From the NCBI GenBank assembly GCA_019454865.1, contig JACFNJ010000009.1, forward strand, positions 1 through 24,346: 24,346 bases of DNA, given 5' to 3'. The notes beneath the pieces were generated by a model. It searched no databases, had not been told where the DNA came from, and saw only the letters and a list, made by a program, of their open reading frames with translations. Position 1 is the stretch's first letter; the number at the start of each line of letters is the position of its first letter. This document shows positions 16,801-24,346 of this stretch, piece after piece. A program made the translations under genes and the position numbers. The stretch comes from Bacteroidia bacterium (lineage in GTDB: Bacteria; Bacteroidota; Bacteroidia; UKL13-3).

Positions 16801-19800
16801 TGATAATACCAGTAGTTCGTTTTCAGCATTAAATTACAACAACTACTATAAGCCTGTACCTACAAAATTATTAAGCATTAACGGAACTATCTTCAATACA
16901 AGTTCAATGATAGGTGGAGCAGGCTTAAATTTAAATTCGATTAGCGTTAATCCAAATTTTGTATCCGATACAAATTTACGCAGTAATTTAACGTGTAATT
17001 TTGGCGAAACTATTAGTGGTGTTACAACTGATTTGTTAGGCAACACACGTAATAACCCACCTAGTATTGGTGCGTATGAAACTACAAGCAAAGTTTCAAA
17101 TGATTTAGCTGTTATTGGAATACTTTCACCTTCAGTTCCTATGACTGTGGGAACTCATAATATTCAGGTTTTAGTAACAAATAATGGAAACAATACTATA
17201 TCATCAGCTAATGTAAGCTACAGTGTAAATGGTGGAACACCTGCAACAATAGCTTGGACAGGCACATTAAATGCATGCGATACTGCAATTATTGAATTTA
17301 ATGCCACAAGCGGTATTGGCTCAACTGACCAACGCTATTCATTTTTGCCGGGTATTACGTATGTTATCAAAGCATATTCATCGTTACCTAATGGCTCAAC
17401 AGATTTGAATGTATTAAATGATACTATTTCTGTAGGTCCTATTTGCGGTTCATTAGCCGGATCATATACAATTGACAATACCTTACCCGCAAGTGTTAGC
17501 AACTTTGTTTCATTTAGCTCAGCAGCACAAGCATTAGGCTGTGCAGGTATTACAGCTCCGGTAATATTTAATGTTGCCGCAGGTACATATAATGAAAGAA
17601 TTGAATTATCAGGTGAAATTATTGGTGCATCCAGCACAAATACAATAACCTTTGATGGAGGAGCAGGCAACGACTCTACTCGAATATTAAACTATTCATC
17701 AACAGCAAGCGCAATGCGCTCTACTTTTGTATTTAACAATACCGGATTTATTTCGTTAAGAAACATGACAATAAGAGCATCGGGCGCAAGCTACGGATGG
17801 GCTGTACATGTTTACGGAAATTCGCATGATATTACAATAGCAAATTGTATTTTAGACTTAGCGGGTAGTGCGTATAATGGGACATCTACTAACCATATAG
17901 GTTTTGTAATGAGTGGAAGTATTACTTCTCCAACTTCATCTTCAAATGCATACACAATAAATATCTTAAACAGTAAACTAGTAGGTGGATATGCCAACAC
18001 TTATATATCTGGTAGTGGGTCAAACAACAATATTGTTTTTGACGGAAATATATTAACCAATGCTTACACATATAGTGTTTATGCCAGTAACTTAATTGGA
18101 GCAAAGTTTAACAATAACAAAATATACTGTAGAACTACAAACAACAGTTCATATGGAATGTTTCTAAATAGCTTGGTAACAAACAATTCTGCAATTGCTG
18201 AAGTTAAGAAAAATAAAATTTTTGATGCCGGATTGTATGGAATTTATATATCTAATTCTAATGCCACATCAAATAGAGCAGAGTTAAGTAACAATTCAGT
18301 TGGAGGGTTGTTTAGAAGTGCAGCTCCAAGTGGAATTTATTTCACTTCATCCAACAATTGGAATATTTGGTTCAATTCAGTATTAATTGCAAATTCTGCA
18401 TCAAGCAGTACTTCAACAGCAGCTATATATTTAAACTCAGGTACAGGATTTGATTTCAGAAACAATAACATGGCAGTAACCGACTCTACTTCGGGTGCGG
18501 ATTATTTGCCATTCCGTTCTACTGTCTCGGTTACATTTACTCCAGCATTGGATTATAATAATTATTACAAAGCAGGAACTCCAACTAACTTAATAAATGT
18601 AGGTGGTACAAATTATACCCCGATAAATTATAAAACCGGAGGTGGTAATAATTCGGTAAGTAACTCATCAGGTTATACAAGCGGAAATGAATTAATTCCA
18701 ACTTTAGCAAATAACAATGGAATTCAAATTACAGGAATTAATGAGGATGTTAATGGCACACTAAGAAATAATCCACCGGATATAGGTTCTTATGAAATAG
18801 CATCAACAGATACCTTGGATTTGGGTATAGCTTCAATTGCATCACCAAGTTTAAATATAGCGGCAGGTAGTAACGATGTTAATGTATTAATTAAAAATTT
18901 TGGCACAAATACTATACATAGTTTTAGTTTACGCCATACAGTAAATGGATTAAACCAGATAGACACAACATTAACTGGATTAAATCTTACAACAAATGAT
19001 ACAATAAGAATAATTCTAACAGGAAATAAAGCTGCACTAATAAGTGCCGGTGTTCTATCTACATTTAAAGTATATCTGCATCAACCGAATGGAAATGCAG
19101 ATAATAATAGAGCAAATGACACCATAACTATCGGACCTATAAACGCAAGTTTAAAAGGTATCTATACAATTAACCCGAGTGGTAGTGGGGTAAATAATTT
19201 CGTATCATTCCGTGCTGCTACTAATGCCTTACATAGTGCAGGTGTATCCGGTAATGTAACATTTATTGTTGCACCTGGAACATACAACGAACAAATAAGC
19301 TTAAATGCTATTAACGGAGTATCTGCTACTAATACAGTTACCTTTGATGGTGTATCTGCTGCTAATAGGATTATTGATACAGCAGCAAACACTGTTTCAA
19401 ATTACTGGACAATAAAACTAAACAACTCACCATACATCACATTTAAAAACTTAACAATAAATGCAAGTGGAACAAATTATGGTGTAGCTGTTCAAATTGC
19501 AGGGGCAAGTGATTATACACAAATAATTAAATGCAAGCTGAATGTGCCAAATAGCCTAACATCTACAGGCAGTTCATTTGCACCTTTAATATTAAGTAAT
19601 ACAAGTTCTGGCTCAAACTTATCTACTAGTGTTCGGTTGAATAATTTGGTTATAGACAGTAATACAATATCCGGGGGATATTATGGAATATTAATGTACG
19701 GATTAACATCTAGCCCATACTCTACAAACAATGTAATAAGTAATAATACTATTACGGATGCGTATTATTATGGAATATATGCGTATTACCATGAAGCACT

Positions 19801-22800
19801 AACAATAAACGGTAATACAATTAGCAATAGAACAGTTAATGGTAATACAAATGCTTTTGGTATATACCTAACAAGCTGCTACAACAACTTAGCAAATACA
19901 AAACACGAAATAAATAACAACAAAATAGTAAACATTGGACGATATGGCATTTATGCAGTTAATGGTGGTGGAGCAACATCAAGTAATATAACTAACAATA
20001 TGATTGGTGGAGGATTTAACAGCACTGCAGCTTTTGGTGCATATTTCTCAAGCTTCCAAGGTTTAAATTTCGTGCATAACTCAATTTATATTGATGCAAA
20101 TACAACCAATTCATCCAACAGTTCATTGTATTTAGCGTACAATACAAACTCTACAATACGTAATAATATTTTAGCAAATACCGGATCAGGTTTTCCACTT
20201 TACATTAATGGTAATCAAAACGGCTCATTTGATTTAGATGCTAATAATTATTATCGTTTTGGTGCAGGAAGCAGTTATGATATAATATACAACAACGGAA
20301 CAACGTACAATACTACAAACTATAAAGGAGCAGGAGGATATAATGCAAATGCGGTAAATATTAATCCTGATTTTGTTTCAACAACTAATTTACATTTAAC
20401 ATCAGCATGTGCCGGAAGAGTTCCTAGATTGAGCTATGTAATGAATGACATAGATGGAGATATGCGCCCGGCAACTACAAATATGGGTGCTGATGAGGTA
20501 TCGGCTTTAACAAATGATGCAGGTATAGCAAGTATTTTACCATTTACAGTAGGCACACAAGATGTAAAAGTTGTACTTCAAAATTTCGGCTCGAATGTAA
20601 TAACCAGTGCAAATGTTGCATATTCTGTTAATGGCAGTATTCCAAAAATCATATCGTGGTCAGGCACATTAAACCCATGCGATACTGCATTAGTAGTATT
20701 TTCATGTATTAATAAATATAATTTCTTGTCGGGTGTTACATACACTGTAACCGCATACACTTCATCGCCTAATTTAACCACAGATAGTAAATTAAGTAAT
20801 GATACGGCAATATTAGGCCCTACATGTGTATTTTTATCAGGCAGCTATACCATAAATGCATCCGGTAGTGGTTCAAGAAACTTTACAAGCTTTAACCAAG
20901 CAATTACAGCATTAACATGTGGTGGTATAAATGGCCCGGTTACATTTAATGTTGCTCCGGGTACTTACAATGAACAGATTGTGCTAGGAAATATTTTAGG
21001 TAGTTCATCAATAAATACCATTACATTTAAAGGTGATTCATTAGCTACATGTATATTAACATATAATCCTACAATCAACACTTCAGCATTTACTGTAAAG
21101 TTTGAAAATAGTAAAAATATAATTTTTGAAAACTTAACCATTCAAGCTGGCGGCACATCAGGATTTGCAGGAGTAGTACAAATAGCAAACAATTGTTCAA
21201 ACATTCAAGTTTCAAAAAATATTTTAGAGATAACCGGTAATGGACTTACAGCAACCACTCAAACATATTTCCCAATAATAATTTCAGGCACAACTTCAAT
21301 CTCATCTGTATATGTACAATGTACAGGCACAAGTGATATTAATATTGATAGCAATAGGTTAGTGGGTGGATACGCATCTATATTTGTATATAGCTCATCG
21401 TCTCCTTATTTAAATAATTTAAATATTAGAGGCAACACAATGGATAGTGCTTATTATTTTGGTACTTATATATTCTATACTGCTAAAACAAATATTGAAA
21501 ATAATATGATAAGGATGCGAGTTGTTGGTAACAACAATTCATATGGAATGTACTTATATAATATGAACGCTTCATATCCTGATTTTCATACAGTTTCGGG
21601 TAATCAGGTTTATAACTCCGGTATGTATGGTATTTATGGATATTTTGCAAGTACCAATAGCTCACTTGCCCGTTCAAAAATGTTTAACAATGCTATTGGA
21701 GGCAACTTCCGTAGTGCGCAAGCAACTCCTTTGTTTATGCAATATTCCTATTATTGGGATATATGGAATAACACAGCGGTATTGGATTACAACACAAGTG
21801 CGGCACAATATTCAGCAGCCTCGTTTATGAATTGTAACCTTATGGATGTAAGAAACAATCATTTTGTAAACAATGCAATCGGTGGTTCAGGACTTCCTTT
21901 TTATGCTGCTGCAGCAAATCAATTTACTGCACTAGACTATAATAATTATTACAACAATGCAGGCAGTAACATTGCTTCTATTGGTGGTGCAAACTATACA
22001 GCATCAACAATTATAAATGGCAATGGATTTAATGCAAATGCTAAATCTATTAATCCGGGTTTTGTTTCAGCATTTAATTTAGCAGCAAGCAATGGCTGTA
22101 TCAATGGTGTTAGCATTCCATTTATTACAAAAGACATAAACAATACAGTAAGAAATACTCCTCCTGATATTGGTGCTTATGAATTTGTGGGAACTATAAA
22201 TAATGACTTAGGTATTTCTGCTTTAGTATCACCAAGCACTCCATTTTCATCAGGTTCATATCCTATTAAAGTAAGAATTAATAATTATGGAACCAATACG
22301 ATTACATCAGCCACAATTAAATATTCAATAAATAATGGTACACCTGTTAGTTATTCATACTCGGGTACTTTAGCACCTTGCGATACTACTACATTAACAA
22401 TTTCTCCAAGTAATGTTACATTTAATATTGGTTCTACCTACTCTATAAAAGTATGGTCAGAAGCACCAAATGCGCAAGTAGATGGAAATAGATTAAATGA
22501 TACAATTCAGGTTGGAATGTGTGCAGCATTATCAGCAGGTACTTATACAATTAACCCGAGTGGTAGCGGTTCTACAAACTTCACTTCATTTACTGATGCA
22601 GCTAATGTATTAAATTGTGGAGGAGTATCCGGTCCGGTTAAGTTTATTGTTTCTCCGGGTACTTATTCTGAGCAAATTGTACTTTCTAATATTCAAGGAG
22701 TTTCATCAACAAATACAATAACTTTTGATGGAGTAGATAAAAACACAAGAACTATACAATACAACGCAACCAATACAATGGAAGCGCACACTATTAGAAT

Positions 22801-24346
22801 ACTAAATACACCGTATGTAACAATTAAAAATTTAACCATACTTTCTATGGGTTCTTCATACGGATCGCCTGTACATATAATGGGAACAAGCGATAGCACA
22901 AGAATAACCAATAACAACATTTCATTTACTAGTGGTGCTAGTTCTACTTCGAGTTATTTTATAGGTGTATTAGTAAATAATGAAGCTAATATTGCCAATC
23001 CATCACTTAATGGTACTAACGGAAACAATATACAGATTGATAGCAATACAATAACTTATGGATACTATGGAATTTTTGCATTTGGTTTCACTTCTTCACC
23101 GTATACACAAGGATTAGTAATTAATAACAATACCATAGACAGTGCCTATTATTATGGTGCATACTTATACTACTTGAGTGGTGTAAATGTAAATGCAAAC
23201 AAAGTAAACATGCGTTCAGGAAACGCAAACTCACAGGCACTTTCATTTAACCAATTATACAATAACGGTAATGCTTACCATACCATTAATGGAAATAAAA
23301 TTAAAGGTGCCGGTCGTTATGGAATGTATTTATACTTCTCTTCCAACCAAAGTAGTTATCGTGGAAGCCTAATCAACAATAGTATTGAAGGAGGTTTTTC
23401 ATCAACATCTGCAAATGGAATTTACATGGCATACTCTAGTTATTGGGATATATGGAATAACTCTGTTTGGTTAGATTATCCTACTTCATCTAATCAATAC
23501 AGCGCATTTTCAGCTGTAAATAGCTCGAATTATTTAGATATAAGAAATAATCATTTTGTTTACTCGCCAAATACTGGATCAGGGTTATCAATGTATAGTA
23601 CACCTAGTAGTTCAACAATTAATTACAATAACTACTACACCGGTTCAGGCACAATATTACTTTATGCAAATGCAAATTACACCTCATCTACATTTATTAA
23701 TGGTGGTGGATATAATGCAAACTCATTAAACATCAACCCTAACTTTACACCTAACTCAATGAGTACTGGTGGATGTTTTACAGGAGTTGCGATACCTGCT
23801 GTAACTAAAGACATAAACAATAAAACAAGAAAAAATCCACCAACAATTGGTGCGTATGAAGCATCATTGTTAGATGTTAGTGTTGTAGCAATTGTATCGC
23901 CATCACAACCGGTAACTGCCGGAACACAAAATGTAGTAGTTGCTATAAAAAATACTGGAGATACAACTATTACTTCGGTAACTGTAACCTATAATGTAAA
24001 TAATACAGGAAATGTTTCGGTACAGTTTACCGGATTATCAATTGCACCATGTAGTACTGCTAATGTTACATTTACCGGAGTAAATCAATACACTTTCCCG
24101 GCAGGTCGCTCATTAATCAAAGTTTACACTTCAAATCCTAATGGATTATTAGATGAAGACCGAACTAATGACACATTAACTAGCAGCTTATGTGGAGCAT
24201 TGAATGGTAACTATACGATAAACCCTACTCTAAATTCTCCTTCAAACTTCAAGTCATTCAATGAGGCTATAACTACAATGCAATGTGCGGGTATTTCAGG
24301 TCCGGTTGTATTTGAAGTTGCTACAGGAGAGTATAATGAACAAGTT
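13859..24346 (+). CDS. Giant secreted repeat protein: tandem parallel beta-helix + CARDB/Ig-like units (3' end outside window)
   Basis: I read this frame from ATG 13859 to the right edge, 3,496 codons, with no stop. The N-terminus MRKNTKQQ...WMLGILFIFLFGVSNPSYA is a signal peptide, probably cut after SYA. Six full units and the start of a seventh follow, each opening with G-x-YTI(D/N) at residues 35, 625, 1201, 1767, 2328, 2894 and 3450. Each unit has a right-handed parallel beta-helix (~450 aa) rich in Asn, Gly, Ser, Thr and Tyr, with signatures NTITFDGG, IDSNxIxGG, YGIY, NNxIGGxFRS, NNYYxAG and DIGAYE. A ~110-aa CARDB/Ig-like domain follows (GTQDVxVxIKNYGxNxITSANVxYSxNGG...NDT). Such proteins in Bacteroidota are commonly exported by the type IX system with a C-terminal sorting domain, which would lie beyond the window. 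An adhesin, fibre or polysaccharide-binding role is inferred; catalytic residues were not identified. Confidence 0.85.
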   Translation, partial: MRKNTKQQTGLNWMLGILFIFLFGVSNPSYASLIGVYTIDSSLAASSTNYKNFTSAVNDMRYGTRTDGGTPNGSGISGAVRFNVAAGYYSEQIELTGITGINATNTITFDGGNGNASTRVIAFSGATSTTNGYTIRINGLQYVTIRNISILAASASYGWPLHIMGLANNTNINNCIIGFTTLASTHTFSNYCALVINNSTSNPTTGSIAFSNISIDSNTIYGGYGNYIYGSGAANNINVRYNSIDSSYNFGLYISGTNKSTLYNNRIRMNENGNLYSYGIFFNSNNASATNKHDIIGNTIQNAGYFGVYLSSSSGYSDAVRSNLINNVIGGGFRSTNASGIYIASNSYNWNIYHNSVNLDALTSNSGSAALYVGNCCTTGATLLDIRNNILAVTKIGSSAYAFYFPNGYYYAVKDTGALNNNLYYKAGTNNLSPLAYSGGITLTASNIIGNSGYNKASIVNDPSFISNTNLAIKNPCFNGAVISSVTTDITGATRSATSPDIGAYELNGIPNDIGVSTITTPAIPFNAGTQDITVVIKNYGSNAVTSANVYYSINGGTPVMGIFSGNIPACGSANYTFTGSQQYNFVANTAYTIKVYTALPNNLVDTNNVNDTLSIPLIYAGLAGNYTIDQSQGASSTNFPSFTAAVNALNNGGVSGAVTFTVMGNTPYNEQVSLENVYGTSATNTITFDGGNGNAANRILTFAATQTGEFHTIRVNNTPYVTIKNLTVRGTGSIGAWPIHISGNSSSYCTVSNCIVNFIGGSGATGTNDNYTGIVLNGGSANIYTQAQFSNLTIDSNIITGGNSGIYLYGQNSDNINIRNNTITNANMYGIYAYYMMLFRFNNNNINMRPTGNTSSVGMYINFPISIGSYGKEIIGNVINDAGQYGIYAYYMQGGAGALRSKIINNAIGGNFRSMDPAGIYCYYYCTNIDILFNSINITNASTGLTSGALKFANYCTGNIVKNNNIAVNNPNSQAYALWSDNTSSSFSALNYNNYYKPVPTKLLSINGTIFNTSSMIGGAGLNLNSISVNPNFVSDTNLRSNLTCNFGETISGVTTDLLGNTRNNPPSIGAYETTSKVSNDLAVIGILSPSVPMTVGTHNIQVLVTNNGNNTISSANVSYSVNGGTPATIAWTGTLNACDTAIIEFNATSGIGSTDQRYSFLPGITYVIKAYSSLPNGSTDLNVLNDTISVGPICGSLAGSYTIDNTLPASVSNFVSFSSAAQALGCAGITAPVIFNVAAGTYNERIELSGEIIGASSTNTITFDGGAGNDSTRILNYSSTASAMRSTFVFNNTGFISLRNMTIRASGASYGWAVHVYGNSHDITIANCILDLAGSAYNGTSTNHIGFVMSGSITSPTSSSNAYTINILNSKLVGGYANTYISGSGSNNNIVFDGNILTNAYTYSVYASNLIGAKFNNNKIYCRTTNNSSYGMFLNSLVTNNSAIAEVKKNKIFDAGLYGIYISNSNATSNRAELSNNSVGGLFRSAAPSGIYFTSSNNWNIWFNSVLIANSASSSTSTAAIYLNSGTGFDFRNNNMAVTDSTSGADYLPFRSTVSVTFTPALDYNNYYKAGTPTNLINVGGTNYTPINYKTGGGNNSVSNSSGYTSGNELIPTLANNNGIQITGINEDVNGTLRNNPPDIGSYEIASTDTLDLGIASIASPSLNIAAGSNDVNVLIKNFGTNTIHSFSLRHTVNGLNQIDTTLTGLNLTTNDTIRIILTGNKAALISAGVLSTFKVYLHQPNGNADNNRANDTITIGPINASLKGIYTINPSGSGVNNFVSFRAATNALHSAGVSGNVTFIVAPGTYNEQISLNAINGVSATNTVTFDGVSAANRIIDTAANTVSNYWTIKLNNSPYITFKNLTINASGTNYGVAVQIAGASDYTQIIKCKLNVPNSLTSTGSSFAPLILSNTSSGSNLSTSVRLNNLVIDSNTISGGYYGILMYGLTSSPYSTNNVISNNTITDAYYYGIYAYYHEALTINGNTISNRTVNGNTNAFGIYLTSCYNNLANTKHEINNNKIVNIGRYGIYAVNGGGATSSNITNNMIGGGFNSTAAFGAYFSSFQGLNFVHNSIYIDANTTNSSNSSLYLAYNTNSTIRNNILANTGSGFPLYINGNQNGSFDLDANNYYRFGAGSSYDIIYNNGTTYNTTNYKGAGGYNANAVNINPDFVSTTNLHLTSACAGRVPRLSYVMNDIDGDMRPATTNMGADEVSALTNDAGIASILPFTVGTQDVKVVLQNFGSNVITSANVAYSVNGSIPKIISWSGTLNPCDTALVVFSCINKYNFLSGVTYTVTAYTSSPNLTTDSKLSNDTAILGPTCVFLSGSYTINASGSGSRNFTSFNQAITALTCGGINGPVTFNVAPGTYNEQIVLGNILGSSSINTITFKGDSLATCILTYNPTINTSAFTVKFENSKNIIFENLTIQAGGTSGFAGVVQIANNCSNIQVSKNILEITGNGLTATTQTYFPIIISGTTSISSVYVQCTGTSDINIDSNRLVGGYASIFVYSSSSPYLNNLNIRGNTMDSAYYFGTYIFYTAKTNIENNMIRMRVVGNNNSYGMYLYNMNASYPDFHTVSGNQVYNSGMYGIYGYFASTNSSLARSKMFNNAIGGNFRSAQATPLFMQYSYYWDIWNNTAVLDYNTSAAQYSAASFMNCNLMDVRNNHFVNNAIGGSGLPFYAAAANQFTALDYNNYYNNAGSNIASIGGANYTASTIINGNGFNANAKSINPGFVSAFNLAASNGCINGVSIPFITKDINNTVRNTPPDIGAYEFVGTINNDLGISALVSPSTPFSSGSYPIKVRINNYGTNTITSATIKYSINNGTPVSYSYSGTLAPCDTTTLTISPSNVTFNIGSTYSIKVWSEAPNAQVDGNRLNDTIQVGMCAALSAGTYTINPSGSGSTNFTSFTDAANVLNCGGVSGPVKFIVSPGTYSEQIVLSNIQGVSSTNTITFDGVDKNTRTIQYNATNTMEAHTIRILNTPYVTIKNLTILSMGSSYGSPVHIMGTSDSTRITNNNISFTSGASSTSSYFIGVLVNNEANIANPSLNGTNGNNIQIDSNTITYGYYGIFAFGFTSSPYTQGLVINNNTIDSAYYYGAYLYYLSGVNVNANKVNMRSGNANSQALSFNQLYNNGNAYHTINGNKIKGAGRYGMYLYFSSNQSSYRGSLINNSIEGGFSSTSANGIYMAYSSYWDIWNNSVWLDYPTSSNQYSAFSAVNSSNYLDIRNNHFVYSPNTGSGLSMYSTPSSSTINYNNYYTGSGTILLYANANYTSSTFINGGGYNANSLNINPNFTPNSMSTGGCFTGVAIPAVTKDINNKTRKNPPTIGAYEASLLDVSVVAIVSPSQPVTAGTQNVVVAIKNTGDTTITSVTVTYNVNNTGNVSVQFTGLSIAPCSTANVTFTGVNQYTFPAGRSLIKVYTSNPNGLLDEDRTNDTLTSSLCGALNGNYTINPTLNSPSNFKSFNEAITTMQCAGISGPVVFEVATGEYNEQV
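13961..15730 (+). repeat. Unit 1 of giant protein (590 aa)
   Basis: Beta-helix from GVYTIDSS to PDIGAYE (ends ~15378), then a CARDB-like domain from NDIGVSTI (~15391). Cys 477 (helix end) and Cys 571 (mid Ig-like) are present. The helix cap and Ig-like end lack the junction cysteines seen in later units. It is the longest of the six complete units. Confidence 0.8.
15731..17458 (+). repeat. Unit 2 of giant protein (576 aa)
   Basis: Starts GNYTIDQSQGASSTNF. The helix ends with PSIGAYE (~17080), and the Ig-like domain runs from NDLAVIGI (~17099). Cys 1046 and Cys 1140 form the helix-to-Ig pair. Cys 1196 at the Ig end (GPICG) pairs by co-variation with Cys 1228 of unit 3. The helix cap (LNNGGVSG) has no Cys. 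Confidence 0.8.
17459..19156 (+). repeat. Unit 3 of giant protein (566 aa), cysteine-poor variant
   Basis: Starts GSYTIDNTLPASVSNF. The helix ends with PDIGSYE (~18795), and the Ig-like domain runs from ~18817 (DTLDLGIASI). It has the cap Cys 1228 but lacks both the helix-end and mid-Ig cysteines and the Ig-end cysteine (GPINASLKG). The Ig-like domain is the most divergent of the six, with SFSLRHTVNGLNQ in place of the usual SANVxYSxNGG. Confidence 0.8.
19157..20839 (+). repeat. Unit 4 of giant protein (561 aa)
   Basis: Starts GIYTINPSGSGVNNF. The helix ends MGADEV (~20498) instead of IGAYE, and the Ig-like domain runs from NDAGIASI (~20512). The cap (LHSAGVSG) has no Cys, matching the missing Ig-end Cys of unit 3. 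The helix-to-Ig pair is Cys 2184/2274, with an extra Cys 2283, and the Ig-end is Cys 2323. Bases 19163-19185 are identical to 22544-22566 of unit 6. Confidence 0.8.
20840..22537 (+). repeat. Unit 5 of giant protein (566 aa)
   Basis: Starts GSYTINASGSGSRNF. The helix ends PDIGAYE (~22182), and the Ig-like domain runs from NDLGISAL (~22202). Cysteines: cap 2354, helix end 2747, mid-Ig 2841, Ig end 2888. Bases 21751-21772 are identical to 23440-23461 of unit 6, showing DNA-level relatedness of neighbouring units. Confidence 0.8.
22538..24205 (+). repeat. Unit 6 of giant protein (556 aa)
   Basis: Starts GTYTINPSGSGSTNF. The helix ends PTIGAYE (~23860), and the Ig-like domain runs from LDVSVVAI (~23869). 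Cysteines: cap 2920, helix end 3306, mid-Ig 3398, Ig end 3445. It is the shortest complete unit. Confidence 0.8.
24206..24346 (+). repeat. Unit 7 of giant protein, first 47 aa only
   Basis: GNYTINPTLNSPSNFKSF, then MQCAGISGPVVFEV and YNEQV, reproduces the opening of the other units, including the cap cysteine (Cys 3476). It is cut by the window edge, so the protein has at least seven units. Confidence 0.75.

Noticed and set aside
13961..24346. Long repeats considered as a CRISPR array or tandem DNA satellite
   Set aside because: The period is ~1.7 kb, similarity is at the protein level with only short identical DNA blocks, and there are no short identical repeats with unique spacers.

Overview
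The window looks like a chromosomal piece of an AT-rich member of the Bacteroidota. The reasons are the very low GC content, genes without clear Shine-Dalgarno sites, promoter-like TAnnTTTG boxes (at 4082, 7203 and 13514), and families typical of that phylum: DUF4139/MuiA, bacterial GH3, a marR-adaptor-RND-tolC efflux operon, and a giant secreted parallel beta-helix protein. I cannot name a genus.

Layout. (1) 1-635, minus strand: N-terminal part of a multi-pass glycosyltransferase-like membrane protein that runs off the left edge. (2) 841-6753, plus strand, metabolic block: an acyl-CoA carboxylase carboxyltransferase subunit (pccB-like) overlaps a secreted MuiA-family protein. Then, behind a good promoter, a GH3-family adenylate-forming enzyme overlaps dxr of the MEP isoprenoid pathway. 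(3) 6755-7126, minus: DUF486 small membrane protein, converging on dxr. (4) 7235-7465, plus: a 76-aa protein made of two copies of a CxxC/Cys zinc-ribbon-like unit, preceded by a perfect 11-bp inverted repeat. (5) 7493-13509, minus: a complete tripartite efflux operon read as marR, membrane-fusion adaptor, RND permease, tolC. The permease is broken into two overlapping frames by a frameshift near 10300. A perfect 19-bp palindrome upstream of marR is a strong candidate for the autoregulatory operator. (6) 13859 to the right edge, plus: one uninterrupted frame of 3,496 codons with no stop in the window. It encodes a signal peptide followed by six complete units and the start of a seventh. Each unit is about 556-590 residues: a right-handed parallel beta-helix followed by a CARDB/Ig-like domain.

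The most interesting observation is in the giant protein. Two sets of cysteines co-vary perfectly across the repeats. One set joins the end of each helix to the middle of the following Ig-like domain. The other joins the end of each Ig-like domain to the cap of the next helix. Each pair is either wholly present or wholly absent, which suggests inter-domain disulfide staples along a very long extracellular fibre.
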